A stretch of 64,000 nt of DNA from Pseudophaeobacter sp. (GTDB lineage Bacteria > Pseudomonadota > Alphaproteobacteria > Rhodobacterales > Rhodobacteraceae), in the NCBI GenBank assembly GCA_027019165.1, contig JALUXC010000003.1, positions 310,001 through 374,000 of the forward strand. The letters are read 5' to 3'. Position 1 is the stretch's first letter. The number at the start of each line of letters is the position of its first letter. Shown here in pieces: positions 1 to 8,702 of the stretch. Made by a program: the position numbers and the translations under genes. The notes beneath the pieces are model-generated. The model saw nothing but the letters and a program-made list of their open reading frames with translations, had not been told where the DNA came from and did not search any database.

Positions 1-772
1 GCACGCGGTCAGGGTCAGCCGACAGGGTCGTTTTGCCGGTGCCCGACAGGCCGAAGAAGACGGCTGCGTCCACCGGGTTGCCCTTGGCGTGGTTGGCCGA
101 GCAGTGCATCGGCATGATGCCTTTTTCAGGCAGCAGATAGTTCAGCAGGGTAAAGACGGATTTCTTGTTCTCGCCCGCATACTCGGTGCCGCCGATCAGG
201 ATCAGCTTCTTGTCGAAGTTCAGCGCGATCACGGTCTCGCTGCGGCAGTTGTGCTTGGCCGGGTCCGCCTGGAAGCTGGGGCAGTTGATGATGGTGAAGT
301 CGGCCAGGAAGTCATCCAGGTCCTCACGCTCGGGGCGGCGCAGCAGGTGGCGGATGAACAGATTGTGCCAGGCCAGCTCGGTCACCATGCGCACGTTGAT
401 GGCGTGGGCCGGGTCGGCGCCGCCGACCAGATCCTGCACGAAGTAGTCGCGGCCCTTCATGTGCTCCAGCATGTCGGCATAAAGCGCATCAAAGCCTTCG
501 GGGCTCATCTCGGCGTTGTTTTCCCACCAGATGGTGTCGGCGACACTGTCTGTTTTGACGACGTGCTTGTCCTTGGGAGAGCGGCCGGTGAACTTGCCGG
601 TGGTGACCAGGAAAGCACCGCCATTGCCAAGGGTGCCTTCTTCGCGTTTCAGGGCCGCTTCGATCAGCGCGGGCTCCATCAGGTTGTAATAGACATTGCC
701 CAGACCCTCGATACCTTGATCCTCGAGGCGGAAATTCGGGTTCACCCGTCCTGATGCCGTGCCTGATGTCAT
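1..772 (-). CDS. pckA: Phosphoenolpyruvate carboxykinase (ATP), N-terminal part
   Basis: Catalyses ATP-dependent decarboxylation of oxaloacetate to phosphoenolpyruvate, the entry step of gluconeogenesis, in the cytosol. About 257 N-terminal residues are visible; the rest of a usually ~530-residue protein lies left of the window. The N-terminal sequence ([20 protein letters not shown]) and the kinase-type P-loop [11 protein letters not shown] near residues 239-249, just inside the window edge, are typical of PckA. The start at 772 follows an AGGAGA Shine-Dalgarno about 6 nt upstream. It is transcribed divergently from chvI-chvG; this pairing is conserved in alphaproteobacteria, and ChvI is known to influence pckA expression in some of them. 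Edge truncation is the only defect seen. Confidence 0.95.
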   Translation of the reverse strand, partial: MTSGTASGRVNPNFRLEDQGIEGLGNVYYNLMEPALIEAALKREEGTLGNGGAFLVTTGKFTGRSPKDKHVVKTDSVADTIWWENNAEMSPEGFDALYADMLEHMKGRDYFVQDLVGGADPAHAINVRMVTELAWHNLFIRHLLRRPEREDLDDFLADFTIINCPSFQADPAKHNCRSETVIALNFDKKLILIGGTEYAGENKKSVFTLLNYLLPEKGIMPMHCSANHAKGNPVDAAVFFGLSGTGKTTLSADPDRV

Positions 773-1113
773 GTGTTCTTTCTCCTGTGGCGGCCAGGTG
801 GCCGCATACATTTAAAGCCGCGCCTTGCGCAAATTCGCCGGTATCGACACCGGTAAGCGGGGTCTTAGCATGACGTTTTAGGCGGTGAACAGGACGCTTT
901 GGCGCAGTTAGCGCCATCACGGCAATGTTTAGCGCAACCATTGTCTGCGCGCCGGAACGGCGGGCAGATCTTTAGTCCACGCTAAGACATTTTTGCCCAA
1001 ATTGGACCTCATCGCAGCCATGATTCGCCAATGGGGATTGATTCGGGGCCGTGAAACGGCGATTAAGGAATATAAAAAGCGACAAGCTGAGCAGTGATTG
1101 AGGGGCGCTTTCA
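773..1113. promoter_or_regulatory. pckA / chvI divergent intergenic region
   Basis: This 341-nt stretch carries no credible gene. It separates the divergent starts of pckA and chvI and must hold both promoters and any ChvI binding sites. A short hairpin (GCCGT-GAAA-ACGGC-like, about 1050-1064) and an AT-rich patch (AAGGAATATAAAAAG, about 1067-1080) lie just upstream of chvI. I could not assign a convincing -35/-10 pair with normal spacing. Confidence 0.5.
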
Positions 1114-1821
1114 ATGTCAAAGATTGCTTTGGTGGACGACGACAGAAACATCCTGACCTCGGTAGCCATGACGCTCGAGGCCGAAGGGTTCGAGGTCGAG
1201 ACCTACAATGATGGCCAGGCGGCGCTGGATGCTTTCAACAAGAAGCTTCCGGATATGGCCGTATTGGACATCAAGATGCCGCGCATGGATGGCATGGATC
1301 TGTTGCAGCGTCTGCGACAGAAAACCCAGATGCCGGTGATCTTCCTCACGTCCAAGGACGATGAGATCGACGAGGTTCTTGGTCTGCGAATGGGGGCGGA
1401 TGACTACGTCAAAAAGCCCTTCTCGCAGCGACTTTTGGTGGAACGCATCCGGGCACTGTTGCGGCGCCAGGAAGCCATCAGCGGAGATGCCGCAGAAGGT
1501 GGCCCCGTGGCTGAGACCAAGGTCATGGAGCGCGGCAACCTCAGGATGGATCCCTTGCGTCATGCGGTGAGCTGGAAGGGCCAGGACGTCTCTTTGACAG
1601 TCACTGAGTTTCTGCTGCTGCAGGCGCTGGCGCAGCGTCCGGGGTTTGTCAAAAGCCGCGATCAGTTGATGGATGTTGCCTACGACGATCAGGTCTACGT
1701 GGATGACCGGACCATCGACAGCCATATCAAGCGTCTGCGCAAGAAGATGCGCAGCGCTGATCCGGATTTTGCGGCCATCGAAACGCTCTATGGCATCGGT
1801 TACCGGTATAACGAAGAGTAA
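1114..1821 (+). CDS. chvI: Two-component response regulator ChvI
   Basis: Cytoplasmic OmpR/PhoB-type response regulator, 235 aa. The receiver domain (residues 1-120) has the acidic pocket (VDDD, residues 7-10), phosphoacceptor Asp52 in the motif [10 protein letters not shown] and the conserved Lys in the VKKPF segment. The C-terminal winged helix (about 145-233) contains the [14 protein letters not shown] and [15 protein letters not shown] recognition-helix motifs. With ChvG directly downstream it forms the acid/envelope-stress system ChvG-ChvI (ExoS-ChvI), which controls exopolysaccharide, membrane and central carbon genes in alphaproteobacteria. The gene ends where the longest possible chvG reading frame begins, so the two are co-transcribed. 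Confidence 0.93.
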   Translation: MSKIALVDDDRNILTSVAMTLEAEGFEVETYNDGQAALDAFNKKLPDMAVLDIKMPRMDGMDLLQRLRQKTQMPVIFLTSKDDEIDEVLGLRMGADDYVKKPFSQRLLVERIRALLRRQEAISGDAAEGGPVAETKVMERGNLRMDPLRHAVSWKGQDVSLTVTEFLLLQALAQRPGFVKSRDQLMDVAYDDQVYVDDRTIDSHIKRLRKKMRSADPDFAAIETLYGIGYRYNEE

Positions 1822-1854
1822 GTGCCGACAGCGGCGTTGGAAGGACGGGCGCAT

Positions 1855-3570
1855 ATGCGCGACACCGGCAAAGCGGAACACGCATCTGATCAGGACGTGG
1901 TTCTTGGGGAAGACTGGGTCTCCCCCGAACGTTCCGTGACAGAAGAGGTGCAGGTGCGCCGAGCCAGAAGCAGCTTCTTTTCTCTCAAAGGGTCTCCGCT
2001 GACCCGCAAGATCATAACGTTCAACCTGATTGCCCTGATCATTCTGGTGGTCGGCATTCTCTATCTGAACTCTTCGCGTCAGAGCCTGGTGCGGCAAAAG
2101 GCGGGCGCACTGGTCGCAGAAGCCTCTCTGATAGCAGATGTCTTTGAGGCGGAACTGCCGACTTCAGGTGCTGTGAGCCTGGCGACGGCAGATGGGATTG
2201 ATGCAGGGCAGACGCTGTCAGAGCTCACACTGCGTGGCGGTGTCGAGGCAATGGTCTTTGATGCGAATGGCACCTTGATCGCCGGCGTGACGGGCGTTGC
2301 ACGTTCCGACGCGCTGAATGCTTTGAACCAAAGCGAGACACGAAAAACCCTGATCAGCGATGGGCTTTCGGCGCTCTGGTCTGCCGTGGGCGGTGTTTTC
2401 AAGGCAGATGGTGTGGGGCATGAACAAGCCCTTTCGCTCGAAGAACAGCTTGGACGGCTGGCCGAACGCACGATCGACTCGGGTGTGCTGATTGAAACGG
2501 CAGTTGATACGCTTGGCGGAACGGTTTTCTCTGCGGCGGCTCCAATCCTTCACGACGGCAAGGCAATCGGAGTCGTTGCCCTGGCTTCGCCCATCGGGGA
2601 AATCGACGCTCTGGTGCGCGGCGAGCGTGAGCGCGTTCTGCAGATGTTTGTCATCGCATTGCTTGTGTCTGTCGGTTTGAGCCTGGTTCTTGCGTCGACG
2701 ATTGCCAATCCGCTGGCAGATCTGGCCGAAGCGGCGGAAAGTGGCCGTGAACGTGGTGGCCGTAAACCGCAACCAGGCCGCATCCGTATCCCTGATCTTT
2801 CCGCCCGTCCCGATGAGATCGGTCGCCTGAGCCTCGCACTGCGAGGAATGGTCAAAGCGCTGTATAATCGTATCGACAGTAACGAACAATTTGCAGCTGA
2901 TGTGGCACATGAGATCAAGAACCCTCTCGCCAGCCTTCAGTCAGCGGTAGGGACCTTGCGCATGGTAAAGCGCGAAGACCAGCGGGAGAAACTAATGGAA
3001 GTTATTGAGCATGACGTTCGTCGCCTTGATCGCCTGGTAAGCGATATTTCCAATGCCTCCCGTCTCGATGCAGAACTGGTCAAGGAAGATGAAGAGGAGT
3101 TCGACCTTCTTGCGATGCTGGGGAACCTCAATCAGTTCCTCGGTGAAGACGCGCGCGGACAGGGGATCGACTACATCACTGACCTGCCAGCGCAGCCAAT
3201 CATGATCCATGGCCTTGAAGCGCGCCTTGCACAGGTGTTCGTCAACCTGATCACCAATGCGATTTCCTTTTGCGAAGAAGGTGACGCCATCCGCGTCTGG
3301 GCGCGTCGCCGCGCCAACCGTGTGCTGATTGTGGTGGAAGACACCGGACCAGGGATCCCGGAGCAAGCCCTTTCAAACATCTTCAAACGTTTTTACTCCC
3401 AACGTCCCGAAGAGCATTTTGGCAACAATTCAGGCCTGGGACTGGCGATTTCCAAACAGATCGTCGAAGCCCATGGCGGCGTGATCTGGGCAGAAAACAT
3501 CCGTCCGACAGAGGTGGATATTACGTCCGAGCCGCTTGGCGCGCGTTTCGTGGTCGGTCTCCCGGTCTGA
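1855..3570 (+). CDS. chvG: Sensor histidine kinase ChvG
   Basis: Inner-membrane sensor kinase partner of ChvI, 571 aa from this start. Visible order: cytoplasmic N-terminal arm, TM1 (about residues 52-74, IITFNLIALIILVVGILYL), periplasmic sensor domain, TM2 (about 261-284), HAMP-like linker, HisKA with the motif DVAHEIKNPL containing phospho-accepting His352, and HATPase with N-box (NLITNAISFC), G1 (VEDTGPGIP) and G2 (NNSGLGLAISKQIVEAHGG). ATG1855 was preferred over the in-frame GTG1822 that abuts the chvI stop because GGAAGGA at 1839-1845 sits 9 nt upstream of 1855. In rhizobia the periplasmic inhibitor ExoR binds this domain; no exoR is in the window. Confidence 0.92.
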   Translation: MRDTGKAEHASDQDVVLGEDWVSPERSVTEEVQVRRARSSFFSLKGSPLTRKIITFNLIALIILVVGILYLNSSRQSLVRQKAGALVAEASLIADVFEAELPTSGAVSLATADGIDAGQTLSELTLRGGVEAMVFDANGTLIAGVTGVARSDALNALNQSETRKTLISDGLSALWSAVGGVFKADGVGHEQALSLEEQLGRLAERTIDSGVLIETAVDTLGGTVFSAAAPILHDGKAIGVVALASPIGEIDALVRGERERVLQMFVIALLVSVGLSLVLASTIANPLADLAEAAESGRERGGRKPQPGRIRIPDLSARPDEIGRLSLALRGMVKALYNRIDSNEQFAADVAHEIKNPLASLQSAVGTLRMVKREDQREKLMEVIEHDVRRLDRLVSDISNASRLDAELVKEDEEEFDLLAMLGNLNQFLGEDARGQGIDYITDLPAQPIMIHGLEARLAQVFVNLITNAISFCEEGDAIRVWARRRANRVLIVVEDTGPGIPEQALSNIFKRFYSQRPEEHFGNNSGLGLAISKQIVEAHGGVIWAENIRPTEVDITSEPLGARFVVGLPV

Positions 3571-3586
3571 TCGACGACGTTCCCAA

Positions 3587-4024
3587 ATGAGCGATGACAG
3601 CGAACTCTGCCTCCATGCGACCTGCGTGGCAATGAACGGTCGTGCGCTGTTGATTCGCGGCGCGGCGGGCAGAGGAAAATCGGCTCTTGCCTTGCAATTG
3701 ATGGCCTTTGGGGCTGAGCTGGTTTCGGACGACAGGGTGCTGTTGCGGCGGCAAAACGAGCATCTTTTTGCCCGCGCGCCCAAGGCCATCGCCGGACTGA
3801 TTGAGGCGCGTGGTATCGGAATTCTCAAAGCCAAATGCGCGCAGGAGACACCGGTGCGCGCAATTGTCGATCTGGACAGGGTTGAAGTCGACCGGCTTCC
3901 GGCACAGGTATTTGAGGTGATACTGGGGATCAGCCTGCCGGTCCTGCGCCGCTTGGACGCTGCGCATTTCGCCCCGGCCCTGATCCAATACCTCAAATGC
4001 GGAGCCTTGGACCCGGATGCCTGA
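3587..4024 (+). CDS. hprK: Short HPr kinase/phosphorylase (C-terminal domain only)
   Basis: Predicted serine kinase/phosphorylase of HPr, 145 aa. It carries the P-loop GAAGRGKS (residues 25-32) followed by the [11 protein letters not shown] segment typical of HprK, but lacks the N-terminal domain of the ~310-aa Firmicutes enzyme. This truncated form is the norm in alphaproteobacteria. It starts 17 nt after chvG and overlaps rapZ by 8 nt, so it is in the chvIG operon. The GTG at 3536 is an in-frame alternative but would overlap chvG. Its substrate HPr (Ser46) is encoded 1.3 kb downstream. The placement suggests coupling of PTS phosphorylation state to envelope-stress signalling; that link is inferred from context. 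Confidence 0.88.
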   Translation: MSDDSELCLHATCVAMNGRALLIRGAAGRGKSALALQLMAFGAELVSDDRVLLRRQNEHLFARAPKAIAGLIEARGIGILKAKCAQETPVRAIVDLDRVEVDRLPAQVFEVILGISLPVLRRLDAAHFAPALIQYLKCGALDPDA

Positions 4025-4883
4025 CGCCACCCCCGAAACGCCGCCCGTCGTCCTGGTAACCGGTCCCTCCGGGGCAGGACGCACCAGCGCAATCAATGTG
4101 CTTGAAGACCTGGGCTTCGAGGCAATCGATAACTTGCCGCTGCGGCTTTTGCCCAAGCTGATCGATGCAGCCGGGATTTCGGCGCCGATGGCCCTTGGGC
4201 TCGACAGTCGCAACCGGGATTTTTCGCCCGCTGCGCTCCTTGACATGATCGACATGCTGGCAGGGCGGCGGGATGCCAAACTTTCGGTGCTGTACCTCGA
4301 TGCCAGCCCGGATGTTCTGCTGCGCCGTTATTCGGAAACGCGCCGTCGGCATCCTCTGGCACCGGCCGAGACGCCGGAGGTTGGCGTTGCCCGTGAACTG
4401 GACCTAATGGCGCAGATCAAGGAGCGCGCCGATATTCTTCTTGAGACCTCTGAGATGAATGTCCATCAGCTCAAGGCCGAGATCGAGCATTGGTTTGCCC
4501 CGCAAGGACGAGCCCTGGCTGTGTCCGTGCAGAGCTTTTCTTACAAGCGCGGCGTGCCGCGTAGCGTCGATCTGGTCTTCGATTGCAGATTTCTGGCCAA
4601 CCCCTATTGGCAGGAGGAGTTGCGCGGGCTGAACGGACGGGACGGGGCTGTGCAAGCCTATGTGAAAGCCGACCCGCTGTTTGACGGGTTCATGGTGCGT
4701 GTCACCGATATGGTACGCTTTCTTTTGCCAGCGGTGCGCAAAGAGGGAAAATCTCATCTTTCCATCGCTTTTGGCTGTACGGGAGGGCAACACCGTTCAG
4801 TGACATTGGCAGAAACCCTGGCTGAGGCTCTTGCGGAAGACGGGCAGCAAGTGTCAATTAGGCATCGCGAGCTGCAAAGCTAG
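4017..4883 (+). CDS. rapZ: RNase adapter protein RapZ (YvcJ/YhbJ family)
   Basis: 288-aa nucleotide-binding protein of the RapZ family. In E. coli RapZ guides RNase E to the GlmZ sRNA to control glucosamine-6-phosphate synthesis; in other groups the role is less clear. Seen here: N-terminal Walker A-like GPSGAGRT (residues 16-23) in which Arg22 replaces the usual Lys, the SFSYKRGVP and CRFLANPYW segments of the C-terminal domain, and the conserved [10 protein letters not shown] near the end. It overlaps hprK by 8 nt, implying translational coupling. The neighbourhood (hprK, EIIA, HPr) matches the PTS-associated position of this family across proteobacteria. Confidence 0.92.
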   Translation: MPDATPETPPVVLVTGPSGAGRTSAINVLEDLGFEAIDNLPLRLLPKLIDAAGISAPMALGLDSRNRDFSPAALLDMIDMLAGRRDAKLSVLYLDASPDVLLRRYSETRRRHPLAPAETPEVGVARELDLMAQIKERADILLETSEMNVHQLKAEIEHWFAPQGRALAVSVQSFSYKRGVPRSVDLVFDCRFLANPYWQEELRGLNGRDGAVQAYVKADPLFDGFMVRVTDMVRFLLPAVRKEGKSHLSIAFGCTGGQHRSVTLAETLAEALAEDGQQVSIRHRELQS

Positions 4884-4904
4884 CTTCAAAACGGAGAGGC
4901 CGGA

Positions 4905-5303
4905 TTGATCGGAATTGTGATTGTCGCACATGGGGGGCTGGCCAGAGAATATCTGGCTGCGGTCGAACATGTGGTTGGCGCGCAGCCGAACCTTCGGGCG
5001 ATTGCTATTTCGCCGGACGATGACCGCGAAGACAAGCAACAAGAGATCTGCCTGGCCGCCGATGAAGTCGATACCGGCGACGGTGTGGTGGTCGTCACGG
5101 ATTTGTTCGGCGGCTCCCCGTCGAACCTTAGTCTTCGGGCCTGTGCACCGGTGGATCGGCGGATTCTATACGGAGCCAATCTGCCCATGCTGATCAAATT
5201 GGCAAAATCCCGTCATCTGCCTGTGGCAGATGCGGTGCGCCAGGCCATGGAAGCCGGTCGCAAATACATCAACTCGCAAAATATCAACCCCGCAGGGGAG
5301 TAA
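4905..5303 (+). CDS. PTS EIIA component, mannose/fructose (EIIA-Man) family
   Basis: 132-aa cytoplasmic EIIA-Man-like phosphocarrier. His9 in the IVAHGGLA motif is the expected phosphorylation site, and VTDLFGGSPSN is a second family signature. The start is TTG4905, supported by GGAGAGG at 4892-4898 six nucleotides upstream; no ATG fits the conserved N-terminus. There is no EIIB or EIIC permease nearby, so it most likely belongs to the regulatory, non-transporting PTS of alphaproteobacteria, receiving phosphate from HPr encoded 9 nt downstream. Enzyme I is not in this window. Confidence 0.9.
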   Translation: MIGIVIVAHGGLAREYLAAVEHVVGAQPNLRAIAISPDDDREDKQQEICLAADEVDTGDGVVVVTDLFGGSPSNLSLRACAPVDRRILYGANLPMLIKLAKSRHLPVADAVRQAMEAGRKYINSQNINPAGE

Positions 5304-5312
5304 GATTCTTCA

Positions 5313-5582
5313 ATGGCTTTGAAAACGCTCGAGATCGTGAATGAAAAGGGCCTGCATGCCCGTGCATCGGCGAAACTGGTTGAAGTCGTGGAAGGGTTTG
5401 ACGCCTCGGCCGAAGTGACAAAAGATGGCCTGTCAGCCTCAGGCGACAGCATTATGGGCCTTTTGATGTTGGCAGCCTCGAAAGGAACGACTATTGACGT
5501 CCAAACCTCGGGGCCTGATGCTGATGCCTTGGCTGAGGCCCTTGAGGCGTTGGTCGCTGACAAGTTCGGTGAAGGGTTCTGA
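5313..5582 (+). CDS. ptsH: Phosphocarrier protein HPr
   Basis: 89-aa HPr. His15 in the motif KGLHARAS accepts phosphate from Enzyme I, and Ser46 in GDSIMGLLML is the regulatory site modified by HprK. The length and the ordered A/B motifs match the family exactly. It lies 9 nt after the EIIA gene with an AAGATTCTTCA-type weak ribosome site, so it probably depends on operon translation. Together with hprK and EIIA it forms a complete Ser/His-phosphorylatable signalling relay without a sugar permease in this locus. Confidence 0.95.
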   Translation: MALKTLEIVNEKGLHARASAKLVEVVEGFDASAEVTKDGLSASGDSIMGLLMLAASKGTTIDVQTSGPDADALAEALEALVADKFGEGF

Positions 5583-5617
5583 TCGCAGAGCCAGTTTCGA
5601 AAGACGGGAAGGGCAAA

Positions 5618-6511
5618 GTGGCGGACACCGCGCATGACCATGACGGCGGCCATACGCCGGAAAGCGATACGCAAACGGGCGAGGTCTATGACCGTCGTAC
5701 CCTGACCTATGCCAACTCATTTGACGACCGCTGGACCTCGTTTGCGATCCGGGCGATCGAATGGTGCACCGGAAAGCTGACCATCCTTCGCATGGTCAAA
5801 AAGTTCGAAAAGCAGAATGCCCAGTATCGCGGCCAAAAATTCTGGCGCGGAGCCCTGAATATCATGGGCATCGATCTTCTGACACCGGAGGACCAGATCC
5901 GAAATATTCCGGGCGAAGGGCCTGTGGTGATTGTCGCCAACCACCCGCATGGCATGGTGGACGGGATGATCTTTGCCGATCTGATAGGCCGAGTCCGGCT
6001 TGATTACCGTATCCTGACACGTTCGGTGCTGACAGGGCTGGATGAGGCGGCCACGTCATTCATGATTCCGGTTCCTTTCCCGCATGACCCGGAAGCGCAA
6101 CGAAAGATGGTCGAGATGCGGGCAAAAACAATGGCACACCTGAAGGAGGGCGGCGTCGTTGCGTTGTTCCCCTCTGGTGTGGTGATGTCCTCGGACAGCT
6201 GGTTTGGCCCCGCAATTGAGCGCGAATGGAATGTCTTTACCGCGCAGTTGATACGCCGCTCCGGCGCAAGGGTGGTTCCGATTTTCTTCCCCGGGTCGAA
6301 CTCACGCTGGTATCAGATTGCGTGCCGGATGTCTCCGATCCTGCGCCAGGGGCTTTTGCTGCATGAAATTGTCCGCTCCTGCAACAAGCCCCAGGCCCCG
6401 ATCGTGGGGGAGCCATTGACTGAGGCCCAGATGGAGCGCCTTCACAGCGATCCACGCGGCTTTATGGCCTGGCTGCGGGAACATACCTTGTCATTGGGCA
6501 AGACGAACTGA
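5618..6511 (+). CDS. Lysophospholipid acyltransferase family protein
   Basis: 297-aa PlsC-superfamily acyltransferase. The active-site block VANHPHGMVDG (N-H-P-x-G-x-x-D, an Hx5D spacing as in the hemolysin-like/OlsA-type branch rather than the classical Hx4D) is at about residues 107-117, and the substrate-binding segment VALFPSGVV follows near 185-195. Expected to acylate a lysophospholipid or ornithine-type lysolipid at the inner membrane; the actual acceptor cannot be read from sequence. Start is GTG5618 with GAAGGG 7-8 nt upstream. It follows ptsH by 35 nt on the same strand and is probably the last gene of the chvI operon. Confidence 0.82.
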   Translation: MADTAHDHDGGHTPESDTQTGEVYDRRTLTYANSFDDRWTSFAIRAIEWCTGKLTILRMVKKFEKQNAQYRGQKFWRGALNIMGIDLLTPEDQIRNIPGEGPVVIVANHPHGMVDGMIFADLIGRVRLDYRILTRSVLTGLDEAATSFMIPVPFPHDPEAQRKMVEMRAKTMAHLKEGGVVALFPSGVVMSSDSWFGPAIEREWNVFTAQLIRRSGARVVPIFFPGSNSRWYQIACRMSPILRQGLLLHEIVRSCNKPQAPIVGEPLTEAQMERLHSDPRGFMAWLREHTLSLGKTN

Positions 6512-6555
6512 TTTCAGGGATCTGCTTCCAAAGGTGGCTTCAGAGTCACCAAAGC

Positions 6556-6727
6556 AGCAGCGCCGAAGCCCTCATCGCCTGATCCCTGCCTGACGCAAGC
6601 CGCCCCGACCCGCAAGACAAATAGCGGTTTCCACGCCCCCTGGGCGCGGAGCCTCCACGATTTATCTTGCGGGCCGTTGCAGCATGCGTCTGTTGGTGTT
6701 CAGGCGATGAGGGCTCCGAAGCAGCGG
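6556..6727. repeat. Large imperfect palindromic intergenic element
   Basis: Between two convergent genes lies an imperfect palindrome about 170 nt long. A perfect 16-bp inverted repeat forms the outer arms (AGCCCTCATCGCCTGA at 6567-6582 against 6700-6715). Inner arms CCCGCAAGACAAAT (6609-6622) and ATTTATCTTGCGGG (6660-6673) pair with one mismatch. The centre contains a further GC-rich pairing around 6625-6658. Either strand can fold into a long branched hairpin. It may act as a bidirectional transcription barrier or be a member of a dispersed palindromic repeat family; only one copy is in this window. Confidence 0.7.
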
Positions 6728-6728
6728 C

Positions 6729-7604
6729 CTATCGGGTTGGGACGGGCGTTTCGCCGCGGTAGTCGTAGAACCCGCGTTGGGTTTTGCGGCCAAGCCATCC
6801 GGCCTCTACGTATTTCGTGAGCAGCGGGCAGGGGCGGTATTTGGTGTCTGCGAGACCGTCGTGCAGCACATTCATGATCGCAAGGCAGGTGTCGAGCCCG
6901 ATGAAATCCGCCAGCTCCAGTGGGCCCATGGGATGGTTCGCACCCAGTTTCATCGATTCGTCGATGGATTTGACCGATCCCACGCCCTCATAGAGCGTAT
7001 AAACGGCTTCATTGATCATCGGCATCAGGATCCGGTTGACGATGAAGGCGGGGAAGTCTTCGGCGCTTGCGGCGGTTTTGCCGAGGCGTTCCACCACGGT
7101 CTGGCAGGCGGCGAAGGTTTCTTCGTCGGTGGCGATACCACGGATCAGTTCCACCAGTTGCATCACCGGCACCGGGTTCATGAAGTGAAACCCCATGAAC
7201 CGCTCGGGGCGGTCCGTGCGACTCGCCAGGCGAGTGATCGAGATCGACGAGGTGTTGGAGGTGAGAATCGTATGAGGCTTCAGATGCGGCTGCAGATCCT
7301 CAAAGATGGCCTGCTTGATGGTTTCACGCTCGGTTGCCGCTTCGATTACCAGATCAGTCGCGCCAATATCTGCCAGCGACAACGTTGGAGTTATCCGCGC
7401 CATAGCGGCCTGCACATCGCTGTCGCTTATCTTGCCGCGGCTTGCTTGCCGCGCCAGATTCTTTTGGATGGTCGCCATGGCTCCATCAAGGGCGGTCTGA
7501 TTTACGTCATTAATTACAACATCATAGCCCGCAATGGCCATGACATGAGCAATGCCATTGCCCATTTGTCCTGCACCGATCACGCCGATTTTTTTGACTT
7601 CCAT
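6729..7604 (-). CDS. 3-hydroxybutyryl-CoA dehydrogenase (3-hydroxyacyl-CoA dehydrogenase family)
   Basis: 291-aa NAD-dependent dehydrogenase interconverting acetoacetyl-CoA and 3-hydroxybutyryl-CoA. The Rossmann motif GVIGAGQMGNGIA is at the N-terminus; EAATERETIK, the catalytic His region GFHFMNPVPVMQLVELI and the NHPMGPLELADFIGLD signature follow in the expected order. ATG7604 was chosen over ATG7610 because GGGAG on the reverse strand lies 9 nt upstream of 7604 but only 3 nt from 7610. It faces the acyltransferase gene across the palindromic element. Likely roles are butyrate/crotonate or polyhydroxybutyrate-related metabolism; it works in the same redox branch as the ETF encoded nearby. 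Confidence 0.9.
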   Translation of the reverse strand: MEVKKIGVIGAGQMGNGIAHVMAIAGYDVVINDVNQTALDGAMATIQKNLARQASRGKISDSDVQAAMARITPTLSLADIGATDLVIEAATERETIKQAIFEDLQPHLKPHTILTSNTSSISITRLASRTDRPERFMGFHFMNPVPVMQLVELIRGIATDEETFAACQTVVERLGKTAASAEDFPAFIVNRILMPMINEAVYTLYEGVGSVKSIDESMKLGANHPMGPLELADFIGLDTCLAIMNVLHDGLADTKYRPCPLLTKYVEAGWLGRKTQRGFYDYRGETPVPTR

Positions 7605-7759
7605 GCCCATGGCTCCCTGGCTGCCTGCCGCGCGATCTTATCGGCGGTTTCGGGGGCGGCACAAGGCCGCACTGGGGCTATTTTAACCAAATTTGAGGTT
7701 TAGGGAATTTGCAAGCTTTGGGTCTCAAAGTGACTATCGGGTGAAAATTTGGTGGGACT

Positions 7760-8584
7760 ATGAGCTACGAACTGAATAGCGTTTCGACGCATTCGGTCGG
7801 AACATGTTGCTATGCGGGGTCAAGGCTACAAGTGCGTGGACCCGTGCGTGATTTGAACGACCCTTATATCGCATTCCTTGGCGGAACAGAGGTGTTCGGA
7901 CGGTTCGTTTGCGAGCCGTTTCCTGCTGTGACGGAATCCTTGTTGAACAGGCCGTGCATCAACCTTGGTGGGGTGAACGCAGGGCTCGACAGTTTTTTGA
8001 GTGATGCAGGCCTGATGCGTGTGGCGCAGGAGGCCGATCTTGTCGTCATGCAGGTCATGGGTGCGCAGAACCTAACGAACAGATACTACAAAGTGCATCC
8101 AAGGCGAAACGACAGGTTTCTCCAAGCGCGTCCGCCATTGGTCTCGCTCTATCCAGAGATAGACTTTACGGAATTCCATTTTAACAAACACTTGCTCAGC
8201 CGTTTGCGGGACGTTTGCGATGCGCGTTTTGAGACGTTGCGGGTCCACATCCAATCCGATTGGGTGAGCCGGATGGGCGATCTGATCAGTACATTGAACG
8301 GGCGTTTGGTCTTGCTTTGGCTCAGGTACAATCTGGGTGGTGTCGACCTGGTCAACCGTGAGCCGGTATTGATCGAGCAAGAGATGGTCGAATCGCTGCG
8401 CCATTTGGTCGAGGATGTGGTGGAGATCCCGGTCACAACCGCCGGGCTGGCAAATGATGTGACGGGTATGGAGATGGGGCCGCTCGACCTCCCGACTGCG
8501 CGCTTGATGCTCGGGCCGAGGGAACACAACAGGATCGGTTGTGAGACGGCTGAATGCCTTCAGGCGATTGTGAACGCGCGATAG
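7760..8584 (+). CDS. DUF6473 family protein
   Basis: 274-aa cytoplasmic protein. From memory of Rhodobacteraceae sequences I assign it to DUF6473: the segments DPYIAFLGGTEVFGRFV, NLGGVNAGLDSF, VHPRRNDRFL and YPEIDFTEFHF are characteristic. No biochemical function is established; the LGG...G..PFP opening and the NAG block recall SGNH-type hydrolase folds, and family members often lie beside sulfotransferases. No signal peptide or membrane segment is visible. It stands alone between hbd-like and etf genes and is followed by a bidirectional terminator. Confidence 0.7.
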   Translation: MSYELNSVSTHSVGTCCYAGSRLQVRGPVRDLNDPYIAFLGGTEVFGRFVCEPFPAVTESLLNRPCINLGGVNAGLDSFLSDAGLMRVAQEADLVVMQVMGAQNLTNRYYKVHPRRNDRFLQARPPLVSLYPEIDFTEFHFNKHLLSRLRDVCDARFETLRVHIQSDWVSRMGDLISTLNGRLVLLWLRYNLGGVDLVNREPVLIEQEMVESLRHLVEDVVEIPVTTAGLANDVTGMEMGPLDLPTARLMLGPREHNRIGCETAECLQAIVNAR

Positions 8585-8636
8585 GAAGACCCGTTGCAGA
8601 TCGCGCCCAGGATCGCACAGCAACCTGCGCAAAGAA

Positions 8637-8666
8637 AAGGCCCGCAAGCGATGCGGGCCTTCTTTG
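8637..8666. terminator. Bidirectional intrinsic terminator
   Basis: A 10-bp stem AAGGCCCGCA / TGCGGGCCTT with loop AGCGA is flanked by T-rich tracts on both strands (TCTTT on plus, TTTTCTTT on minus). It can end both the DUF6473 gene and the converging etfBA operon. Confidence 0.88.
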
Positions 8667-8702
8667 GTTTCGGTCTGTCATGGCGACAGGGGGCTAGTGA
8701 GA

